The notes below the pieces were generated by a model, which ran no database searches, was not told the DNA's origin, and was given only the letters and a program-made list of their open reading frames with translations. From the NCBI GenBank assembly GCA_046302135.1, contig JBKCIQ010000173.1, positions 1 through 9,529 of the forward strand: a DNA stretch of 9,529 nt. The letters run 5' to 3'. Made by a program: the position numbers and the translations under genes. Origin of the DNA: AM-1111 sp046302135. Lineage in GTDB: Bacteria > Bacteroidota > Bacteroidia > B-17B0 > Aurantibacillaceae. This document shows positions 1 to 6,696 of this stretch, one piece after another. How positions within the stretch are numbered: position 1 is the first letter of the stretch; each line of letters begins with the position of its first letter.

Positions 1-1163
1 GCCATAGAATCAATTTTAGAATAAAGTGTATTATCTGCTATAACATTGGACCTGAATGACTGATAACGACATCTGAGTTCATATTGAAAATAAGGATCAC
101 TTAAAAACTGCCACCACCAAAAAGGAACATAATTCATCAGATAAAATTGCTGATATTGCCAACCAAAAGGATTATGCCCCCCGCTAAAAACGCAATTATC
201 CCATCCCAAATCATAATCCCAAACAGGACCACAATTAATTTTACCACCTTTAGAATCTTTGTCCTTAAAAAAATAAGTACTTAAGCGGTATGCATCCGTG
301 TTACGGGACATTTCATTAACTAAAAAATAATCTATAAAGGAATTTAAATCGATGTATTTTATATAACCACTATCCTGATTTGCGTACCAAGAACTAGCCA
401 AAACATATTCGAAATGATCTACAAAGTTTTTTAAATAATCTTTTTGAACCTGAGGCATACTCCCAGGTTTAGGATAATAGTAGATAAAATAATTAGATGA
501 ATCAGATGTGATATTAGATGCATAACTACTATACCAGCCCGTGTCATAAGGTAACATATAATGATCCAATTTAAAAATATAACCTCCGGTTAAATCATCA
601 CCACTTATTTCATTCGAAGTTAATTTGGAAATATTAACACGATAATTATCTCTTTTAATTTTTTCTGTGAACCCATAAACTCCCCTATAATCTCCGTCAA
701 CAATCAATTCGACAAACTTATACCTTGGGCTGTAATGACCCATTTGCCTAAATATTTCATAAGAAATAGCGTTTCTCATTAGTGATTTATCATTATATAT
801 TCCCTCGAGAACCCAATCATTCTCAGGTGGCAATCCAAGAACCGATAGCTCAATGTCCTGATTTAAGGAATCTATAAAAGAAATTTTATAACTTTTCTTA
901 GGCTGAAACATCTTACTTGATCCTCGCAAATTCAATCTGATCTTACCATTGTAAGCATTAAATGGATCAGTTAAATAATTTCGATTTCCAAATCCATTGT
1001 CTATAATACCCATCCAAACAACAATATCGTTAATTGCAGAGTCAACTTGCTGTCCACCCGAACTAATTACTACAATAGGCAAATTTGAATCCGTAAAATT
1101 TTGAGCTCTATTCACACCTAAAAGAAATAATAAGTAAAAGAGAATCAGTAGTTTTTTATTCAT
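1..1163 (-). CDS. Secreted CotH-family (CotH kinase fold) protein, C-terminus cut off by window edge
   Basis: The reading frame opens with ATG at 1163 and stays open to the window edge, giving 387 complete codons. The start is followed by a signal peptide (MNKKLLILFYLLFLLGVNRA, likely cleaved before QN). The body carries the CotH hallmarks: a 'KKSYKISF' strand near residue 100, 'DKSLMRN' at 125-131, 'GVYGFTEKIKRDNYRVNI' after it, 'NEMSRNTDAYR' with Asp290, and 'GPVWDYDLGW' at 312-321 with the paired Asp316 and Asp318. CotH proteins in Bacillus spores are atypical protein kinases, and these Asp residues correspond to the catalytic and metal-binding positions. Bacteroidota members are usually exported, and many carry a C-terminal sorting domain; that end lies outside this window. 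The substrate is unknown. The gene is transcribed away from the neighbouring hydrolase gene. The family call is secure; kinase activity is inferred. Confidence 0.9.
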   Translation of the reverse strand, partial: MNKKLLILFYLLFLLGVNRAQNFTDSNLPIVVISSGGQQVDSAINDIVVWMGIIDNGFGNRNYLTDPFNAYNGKIRLNLRGSSKMFQPKKSYKISFIDSLNQDIELSVLGLPPENDWVLEGIYNDKSLMRNAISYEIFRQMGHYSPRYKFVELIVDGDYRGVYGFTEKIKRDNYRVNISKLTSNEISGDDLTGGYIFKLDHYMLPYDTGWYSSYASNITSDSSNYFIYYYPKPGSMPQVQKDYLKNFVDHFEYVLASSWYANQDSGYIKYIDLNSFIDYFLVNEMSRNTDAYRLSTYFFKDKDSKGGKINCGPVWDYDLGWDNCVFSGGHNPFGWQYQQFYLMNYVPFWWWQFLSDPYFQYELRCRYQSFRSNVIADNTLYSKIDSM

Positions 1164-1402
1164 AGAAAAAATTTCACGAAAATTAACCACAGATATATTT
1201 AAAAAAGCTAAAAAATAGCCAAGAACAACTTAATTAAAGTTCAGTGGTATATAAAATCAGATATTTTTGTAAATGAAATTCTAAAAGAAAAACATAGCAG
1301 CAATTCCGCGGTGGCCGGCTAAGTGAATTTAGAATAACAATTAATAACTGAGTATTTATCAAGATTTATTCATTTTGGTTGCTCAATAAATTTTATTTAA
1401 AA
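1164..1402. other. Divergent intergenic region between the CotH gene and the secreted hydrolase gene
   Basis: This 239-base stretch separates two genes transcribed outward, so it should hold both promoters. It is very AT-rich apart from a 14-base patch at 1306-1319. One match to the Bacteroidota -7 element is present on the plus strand (1262-1269). No convincing -7 and -33 pair was seen for the CotH gene on the minus strand. No tRNA, small gene or riboswitch-like structure was recognised. Confidence 0.7.
1262..1269 (+). promoter_or_regulatory. Candidate Bacteroidota -7 promoter element (TATTTTTG)
   Basis: TATTTTTG matches the Bacteroidota housekeeping -7 consensus TAnnTTTG exactly. No clear TTG (-33 element) sits at the expected distance upstream, and in AT-rich DNA such a match arises easily by chance. 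If real, it would give a leader of roughly 125 bases before the ATG at 1403, and that leader would contain the GC-rich patch at 1306-1319. Confidence 0.3.
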
Positions 1403-3115
1403 ATGAAAAACTATTTTTTATGGATTGGCTTAATATGCCTTTATCTGATCAATTTTACTAGGTCTCAAACAATTTCACCATACTTAATCGGGCAAAATGC
1501 CTGGATGCCCGACACCATTGGTATAGCAAACAACTGCACTGATCCACCTTGTCTTCTGAATGGAAAATTACACAAGAAATGGAAAGAAATCGGAGAAAGT
1601 TTTTCCAAAACAATTCGTTTTGGAGGAATTGCACCGGACAAAAATCGCCCTACGAATTATCAGTACATAAAAATGATAGATTCCATTAGAGCTAAAGGCA
1701 TGGAACCAATAATTCAAGTTCCATTTCACATTTGGAGATTCAGTGCTTCAGACGCGGCTAATATTGTGCAATATATTAATATTACAAAAGGGAAAAATGT
1801 AAAAAATTGGATAATAGGTAATGAACCCGATCTGGGATACAGTTATACTTCCGCTGCACAGATAGCCGCATATTTCAAACCGTTTTCTTCTGCAATGAAG
1901 GCAATCGATCCTACCATAAAAATTATAGGACCCGAGTGCGCGTGGTATAATCAAGGCATAATAAACGGACTCACCACTCCAAACGGGCCTGATGATATTA
2001 CAGGAAAAGATGCCGCAGGAAATTATTATATTGATTACATCTCATTTCACATATATCCGTTCAACGGAACACAAACACGTACTCAAGTAATAACCAAGTT
2101 AACATCTACAGGCTCGTTTCAGGATAATTTAATTGCACTCAACCAAAGATTGAGCAATTGCAATTTTACACACAATAGAACCGGAGGCAATGCAATTAAA
2201 GCGGCGGTTACAGAAGCCAATGTGAGCTGGCAGAACAATTCAGGAGACAATCTTTACGGGAACGGAGCCAATAGCTTTATAGGGGGGCAATTCATAGCAG
2301 AGTTAAGTTCAATATGCATGAAACAAAATGTTCAATTTCTAAATATATGGAGTGTGGTTGAGGGAAACTCTAATGTAAACAATATTGGCTATATAGATCC
2401 TGGAACAGGAAATAAAAAACCATCGTATTATCATTTTCAGATGTTAGCGGAACATTTTAAAGGAAACTACTTACAGGGTAGTACAAACAATTCGCTTGTT
2501 AAAGCCTTTGCTTGCTCAGACAACAACAAAATAAAAGTTATGATACTTAATCAAGATCAAAGCAATGGATACAATTTCACTTTAAGTCTGAACAATGCCT
2601 CCATCAACTCCAGTAGTACATTGAAGATCAATATAAATGGAGGATTGAATTATCCATACTTTAACGATTATATCTCTGAACAATCTACTGTACTATACAC
2701 ATTCAATGAATCGGGAATCGTTGAAGAAAAAATAACATATGAATTGAATACTCAGGCTGCAGCAAATCAACCACCACAAAAAATCCAATTTAATATTACA
2801 ACAGGAATAAGTCAAAGCACTACTGTAAGCAGTAACACAACTTTTGGAATTAAACGAATTTATCCTGTTCCGGTATTTGAAAATAAATTCACGATTGAAA
2901 TGAATGGTAATAGATCTGATATTTCAGACGAAGAACTTGAACTAACCATTTATAATATATTGGGGCAAGTGGTACAATCAAAAAAATATGGTTTTAGATC
3001 CGGTAAAGATGAAATTGAGTTACCCAACGATTTGGCAAACGGAGAATACATTGTGAGTTTACGCGAAGGGAAAAAAGACAATTACATCAGACAAAAAATT
3101 ATTGTCATTAAATAA
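1403..3115 (+). CDS. Secreted clan GH-A-like glycoside hydrolase with T9SS type A sorting domain
   Basis: ATG at 1403 is preferred over the in-frame TTG at 1379 because it begins a proper signal peptide (MKNYFLWIGLICLYLINFTR, cleavage near SQ/TIS). The protein is then 570 residues. Residues about 30-360 form a likely (beta/alpha)8 barrel: 'KTIRFGG', then 'WIIGNEPD' with candidate acid/base Glu141 after Asn, 'DYISFHIYPF', and 'VTEANVSW' with candidate nucleophile Glu271. Asn-Glu on strand 4 and Glu on strand 7 is the clan GH-A pattern (as in GH39, GH44, GH51 and GH79). I cannot assign the exact family or substrate. A beta-rich segment follows. Residues about 481-570 are a T9SS sorting domain ('IYPVPVFENKFTIEM', 'LTIYNILGQVV', 'LANGEYIVSL', terminal 'QKIIVIK'), so the enzyme is probably secreted or surface-anchored. 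It converges on the next gene with a 7-base gap. Confidence 0.85.
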   Translation: MKNYFLWIGLICLYLINFTRSQTISPYLIGQNAWMPDTIGIANNCTDPPCLLNGKLHKKWKEIGESFSKTIRFGGIAPDKNRPTNYQYIKMIDSIRAKGMEPIIQVPFHIWRFSASDAANIVQYINITKGKNVKNWIIGNEPDLGYSYTSAAQIAAYFKPFSSAMKAIDPTIKIIGPECAWYNQGIINGLTTPNGPDDITGKDAAGNYYIDYISFHIYPFNGTQTRTQVITKLTSTGSFQDNLIALNQRLSNCNFTHNRTGGNAIKAAVTEANVSWQNNSGDNLYGNGANSFIGGQFIAELSSICMKQNVQFLNIWSVVEGNSNVNNIGYIDPGTGNKKPSYYHFQMLAEHFKGNYLQGSTNNSLVKAFACSDNNKIKVMILNQDQSNGYNFTLSLNNASINSSSTLKININGGLNYPYFNDYISEQSTVLYTFNESGIVEEKITYELNTQAAANQPPQKIQFNITTGISQSTTVSSNTTFGIKRIYPVPVFENKFTIEMNGNRSDISDEELELTIYNILGQVVQSKKYGFRSGKDEIELPNDLANGEYIVSLREGKKDNYIRQKIIVIK

Positions 3116-3146
3116 AATAATTTTAATGGGCAATAACAATCTTTTT
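3093..3146. terminator. Candidate bidirectional intrinsic terminator between convergent genes
   Basis: An imperfect inverted repeat spans the 7-base gap. Arms 3099-3104 (TTATTG) and 3106-3112 (CATTAAA) pair with 3131-3136 (CAATAA) and 3122-3128 (TTTAATG), with a small internal loop (T3105 against G3129-G3130) and a 9-base loop at 3113-3121. A T-tract follows on the plus strand at 3142-3146. An A-tract at 3093-3098 directly abuts the other side and becomes a T-tract for minus-strand transcripts. The stem is AT-rich and so weak, but the placement over both stop codons fits a shared terminator. Confidence 0.5.
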
Positions 3147-3983
3147 GATTTGAGATTTATTATTATACTTCAGCTCACAAAAATAAATACCTGAGGATAA
3201 ATCTGATGTATTGAGCCGTATTAAATGAATCCACGTACCAGAAATTTCCTCCTTTAAAGAAATTTTTGGATTTCCTGTAATATCTAACAACTGAATTGAT
3301 ACTAAAGTTGGCTCTGCAAAATATAAATTTAGATCGAGATTTTGACCACCGTATTCAACAATTGTAGAAACAATTCCCTGGCCGATTATTTTTTCAGGTT
3401 TGGTTCCGGTGATGTTTATCAATTCCGGACCAATAATATCATCAAAATAAAATGTATCTCTAATAAGACTATTTGGTCTAAAGAGGATTACCATTTTATC
3501 TACATCGTTAGAAGCTACTTGTGATCCTTGAGGAGATTGAAAATAATTAAAGGTCAAGGTTTCCCAAACACCTTGTTGAGTGGTTATTGATACAAATTCA
3601 CTGTGGATACCCGATGGATAATTATCATCTAAACTATTACCTAATTGAACATAAACCAAAGTTCCAACGGGTGCCTTTGATAAAACTTTAAGTTTAATTT
3701 TAGGTGCAGAAAAAGAGTTACTCGTATAGGGCAAAACATCAACCATCTTATTATAAGGATATAATCTTATAAAATCATAAAGAATAGAATCCCTAACATA
3801 AAATGAGCACTTATTACTTGGGTTTATTAAAGAAGTAGAAGGATTATCAAATGTAGAATCTAACAGTCCGCTATGAAAACCTATATAAACATTTTTAGTA
3901 GCATCAAAATCACACAAAGTTTGCTGAGCGCTAGAAAAGAATTGCACAAAAATGAAGAAGAAAAGTAAAAAATTTTTAATCAT
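3123..3983 (-). CDS. Secreted beta-sandwich (CBM-like) protein with T9SS type A sorting domain
   Basis: The protein has 286 residues. A signal peptide (MIKNFLLFFFIFVQFFSSAQ) is followed by a beta-rich region at about 22-195 that resembles galactose-binding-type modules found beside Bacteroidota glycoside hydrolases: 'SFYVRDSILYDFI', 'IKLKVLSKAPVGTLVYVQLG', 'GVWETLTFNYFQSP', 'VDKMVILFRP' and 'DTFYFDDIIGPELI'. Residues about 205-286 form a T9SS sorting domain ('VSIQLLDITGNPKISL', 'LNTSDLSSGIYFCEL', terminal 'IKKIVIAH'). There is no enzyme domain and no recognisable catalytic motif, so a stand-alone glycan-binding or structural surface role is the simplest reading; ligand unknown. The gene runs convergent to the secreted hydrolase gene and divergent from the GT4 operon. 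The T9SS call is firm; the carbohydrate-binding role is inferred from fold and context. Confidence 0.8.
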   Translation of the reverse strand: MIKNFLLFFFIFVQFFSSAQQTLCDFDATKNVYIGFHSGLLDSTFDNPSTSLINPSNKCSFYVRDSILYDFIRLYPYNKMVDVLPYTSNSFSAPKIKLKVLSKAPVGTLVYVQLGNSLDDNYPSGIHSEFVSITTQQGVWETLTFNYFQSPQGSQVASNDVDKMVILFRPNSLIRDTFYFDDIIGPELINITGTKPEKIIGQGIVSTIVEYGGQNLDLNLYFAEPTLVSIQLLDITGNPKISLKEEISGTWIHLIRLNTSDLSSGIYFCELKYNNKSQIKKIVIAH

Positions 3984-4162
3984 AATAATAATTTGAAGAA
4001 AAGTAATGCTGAATTGATCCTAAACGTAAATAAATCGTTAAGAAGCAATAATAACAAGACAAATCAGGAGAACACAAAAGACAATTCCTTTTGATAAAAT
4101 AATTCCTCAACAAAATCCTATTTAATCGGCATATACTTTTAACAACTATATTGAAATTAATT
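3984..4162. other. Divergent intergenic region upstream of the GT4-GH57 operon
   Basis: This 179-base AT-rich spacer lies between the CBM-like gene (minus) and the GT4 operon (plus), so it should carry promoters for both. A plausible minus-strand promoter is listed separately. On the plus strand only a one-mismatch -7 element (TACTTTTA, 4134-4141) is seen, without a TTG at the right distance. No RNA gene or operator-like palindrome was recognised. Confidence 0.6.
4021..4048 (-). promoter_or_regulatory. Candidate Bacteroidota promoter for the CBM-like gene
   Basis: On the minus strand, TTG (4048-4046) is followed after 17 bases by TACGTTTA (4028-4021). The second element matches the Bacteroidota -7 consensus TAnnTTTG except for the last base. 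The spacing fits the usual -33/-7 arrangement, and the element lies about 40 bases before the ATG at 3983. The motif is weak in AT-rich DNA, so confidence is low. Confidence 0.33.
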
Positions 4163-5419
4163 ATGAAGGTGCTGATGCTTGGATGGGAATTTCCCCCGAT
4201 GATAAGTGGTGGACTTGGAGTAGCCTGCAAAGGAATAGCAGACGCAATATCTAATCATGTAGAGCTTAACCTTATCTTACCAAAAACGATTTCAGAAAAT
4301 AAAAAAAAATATAATGTTATTGGAATTGATAAAATTTTTCAAATTCGAAACAAAAACGAAACCGATTTATCAGAATATTCTATTCCTTATTACCAAAACA
4401 CCTTTTTTCCATATCTAAATGAGTCCTACTTCAAGACAAGTCAAGATTTAATTAAAAATTATAATAACGGACATTTCATTTGGAATAACATTCCGGCACT
4501 GTATGGAAATGACATCATAAGAAATATAAACACATATAAGAAGTCAGCAATTAAAATAAGTGAAGACATAGAATTCGATATTATACATGCACATGATTGG
4601 ATGACCATGACAGCGGGTATCGAAATAAAAAAGAAATTTAATAAACCTCTTGTGTTGCACATACATTCACTTGAAACAGATAGAAGTAATGAAGAAAACA
4701 GAGGATACATTTACCAAATGGAAAAAAAAGGAATGAAAGAGGCTGATTTAATTTTAGCAGTAAGCGATTACACTAAAAACAAAATCATATATCACTACCA
4801 AATTAAACCAGAGAAAATAGAGGTAGCACATAATGGAAATAATTATGTACCGTTTCAAAAATCAAGTTTCAAAAAAAAAGAAACAACAGTTGCTTTTATA
4901 GGAAGATTAACCAACCAAAAAGGGCCTAGGTATTTCCTAGATATCGCAAAAAAAATTCTAGAATCTAACACAAAATTTCGATTTGTAATTGCAGGAAATG
5001 GAGATAACATGAATTCCTTAATTGAATACTCAGCCTTAGAGGAACTAGGAGACAAAATTCATTATACAGGATTTCTAAACGAAAATAAATTAAAGGAGCT
5101 ATGGAAAAATACAGACATATATTGCATGCCATCAGTATCCGAGCCTTTCGGACTATCTGCAGTTGAAGCTGCGTCATGCAATATTCCATGTGTTATTAGC
5201 AAGCAGTCCGGAGTGAGTGAAGTTTTAAAAAACAGCTTGCAATTTGATTTCTGGGATGTGGATAAAGCAGCCAGCCTAATCATAAACTTGGCAGAAAATA
5301 AGATGCTAAAAAAAGAAATAACTACCAATGCACTTAAAGAAGTAAAGAAAATGAGCTGGAATAAAACAGCAAAAGAAATATTAAAACATTATCATTCACA
5401 CAAACTTATAAATTTTTAA
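4163..5419 (+). CDS. GT4-family glycosyltransferase, glycogen-synthase-like
   Basis: ATG at 4163 is chosen over the in-frame TTG at 4151 because the conserved N-terminus of this family starts there (MKVLMLGWEFPPMISGGLG). The protein has 418 residues, the usual length. It is a GT-B fold enzyme. The N-terminal domain has the Gly-rich 'SGGLG' loop, equivalent to the nucleotide-sugar and acceptor loop of glycogen synthases, and 'IIHAHDWMT'. The C-terminal domain has 'FIGRLTNQKG' with Arg248 and Lys253, and the retaining GT4 signature 'EPFGLSAVE' with Glu327 and Glu335. There is no signal peptide, so it is cytoplasmic. In many Bacteroidota a very similar gene sits directly before a GH57 gene in a glycogen-metabolism cluster, and the same pairing occurs here with only 2 bases between stop and start. 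Likely role: transfer of glucose from a nucleotide sugar to an alpha-glucan. The donor is not determinable from sequence alone. Confidence 0.88.
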   Translation: MKVLMLGWEFPPMISGGLGVACKGIADAISNHVELNLILPKTISENKKKYNVIGIDKIFQIRNKNETDLSEYSIPYYQNTFFPYLNESYFKTSQDLIKNYNNGHFIWNNIPALYGNDIIRNINTYKKSAIKISEDIEFDIIHAHDWMTMTAGIEIKKKFNKPLVLHIHSLETDRSNEENRGYIYQMEKKGMKEADLILAVSDYTKNKIIYHYQIKPEKIEVAHNGNNYVPFQKSSFKKKETTVAFIGRLTNQKGPRYFLDIAKKILESNTKFRFVIAGNGDNMNSLIEYSALEELGDKIHYTGFLNENKLKELWKNTDIYCMPSVSEPFGLSAVEAASCNIPCVISKQSGVSEVLKNSLQFDFWDVDKAASLIINLAENKMLKKEITTNALKEVKKMSWNKTAKEILKHYHSHKLINF

Positions 5420-5421
5420 AT

Positions 5422-6684
5422 ATGCCAAGCGTTTGTATATATTTTCAGGTGCACCAGCCAAATCGTTTAAGAAAATACTCATATTTCAACATAAGAAACA
5501 ACGATCAATATTTTGATGATAAAAAAAACATTGAAATTCTTAACAAAGTTTCAGAAAAGTGCTACCTGCCAACCAATCAAATTTTACATAAATTAATTGA
5601 AGAAAATAATGTAAAATTTAAAATTAGTTATTCAATCAGTGGGATTTTACTAGAACAATTAGAAAAACACAGAAAAGATGTATTAGATTCGTTTATTCAA
5701 TTATCTTCAACAGGTTGTGTAGAATTTTTAAGTGAAACATATGCACATTCTTTAAGCAGTATCTATTCAGAAAAAGAGTTCATCAAACAAATAGAAAAGC
5801 AAAACGATATCATTAATAAATACTTCCAACAAACACCAAAAGTTTTCAGAAACACCGAATTAATTTACAAGAATGAAATTGGAGAGGTAATTAGTAAACT
5901 AGGATTTAAGGCCATGCTTTGCGAAGGAACTGAAAAATTTCTTGGCAAAAGAACACCAAATCATATTTATAATTCATCCACTTCCGATTTAAAATTATTG
6001 CTCAAAAACTATAAATTATCAGATGATATTGCATTTAGGTTTTCTAACAAGGATTCAGGATTTTATCCACTAACAACTGAAATATTTAGCAACTGGATAC
6101 ATAAATTAAATGGAAATGCAGAGGTAATAAATCTTTTCATGGACTACGAGACATTTGGAGAACACCAATGGAAACATACCGGAATATTTGACTTTTTAAA
6201 AAAACTACCGAGTGAAATTTTGAAAAATCCTGAATTCAATTTTAAAACTCCGAGTGAATGTATTGAATTTTATCCTACAAGAGGAGAATATGATGTTCCC
6301 GAATATTTATCCTGGGCGGATACAGAGAGGGATTTATCAGCTTGGATTAGTAACGTATTGCAAACTGAAGCCTTAAGAAAATTATATACATTGGAAAAAA
6401 AAGTAAATCTCACTGAGAATGAATATTTCATCAAACAATTTGAACAATTACAAACATCCGATCATTTTTATTACATGTGCACCAAATTTTGGAACGACGG
6501 TGACGTACATAAATATTTCAGCCCTTTCGAATCTCCATATGAAGCATACATCTATTTTATGAATTGTATTACAGATTTCAGTATAAGGATAGATGAATAT
6601 TTAACAGAAAATAATTATTCAACCAGAAGTGTTCAAATAGAAAACGGCTATCCACAGGCTAGCGTAATCAAAGCCACAAATTAA
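5422..6684 (+). CDS. GH57 alpha-glucan enzyme (alpha-amylase or branching-enzyme type)
   Basis: The protein has 420 residues and no signal peptide, so it is cytoplasmic. All landmarks of GH57 are visible: 'HQP' at 11-13 (region 1); 'YAHSLSSIY'; 'FRNTELIY' with candidate nucleophile Glu146; 'MDYETFGEHQW' with candidate acid/base Asp241; and 'SWADTERDLSAW' at 297-308 (region 5). GH57 enzymes are retaining and act on alpha-glucans as amylases, 4-alpha-glucanotransferases or branching enzymes, and these activities cannot be separated from sequence alone. The N-terminus 'MPSVCIYFQVHQP' is typical of the Bacteroidota GH57 that travels with a GT4 synthase. The start lies 2 bases after the GT4 stop, so translation is probably coupled. 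The two enzymes plausibly make or remodel an intracellular glycogen-like polymer. The family call is secure; the exact activity is open. Confidence 0.9.
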   Translation: MPSVCIYFQVHQPNRLRKYSYFNIRNNDQYFDDKKNIEILNKVSEKCYLPTNQILHKLIEENNVKFKISYSISGILLEQLEKHRKDVLDSFIQLSSTGCVEFLSETYAHSLSSIYSEKEFIKQIEKQNDIINKYFQQTPKVFRNTELIYKNEIGEVISKLGFKAMLCEGTEKFLGKRTPNHIYNSSTSDLKLLLKNYKLSDDIAFRFSNKDSGFYPLTTEIFSNWIHKLNGNAEVINLFMDYETFGEHQWKHTGIFDFLKKLPSEILKNPEFNFKTPSECIEFYPTRGEYDVPEYLSWADTERDLSAWISNVLQTEALRKLYTLEKKVNLTENEYFIKQFEQLQTSDHFYYMCTKFWNDGDVHKYFSPFESPYEAYIYFMNCITDFSIRIDEYLTENNYSTRSVQIENGYPQASVIKATN

Positions 6685-6696
6685 ATATAAATTAAA

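Noticed and set aside
1379..1402. TTG start and 8-residue N-terminal extension of the secreted hydrolase
   Set aside because: The signal peptide begins properly at the ATG at 1403. The extension would put extra residues before it.
4134..4141. TACTTTTA as a -7 element for the GT4-GH57 operon
   Set aside because: It has one mismatch to TAnnTTTG and no TTG at the expected upstream distance. Such near-matches are common in AT-rich DNA.
4459..5328. Several minus-strand open frames inside the GT4 gene
   Set aside because: They are antisense to conserved GT4 motifs and overlap one another. They show no family similarity and reflect low stop density on the complementary strand.
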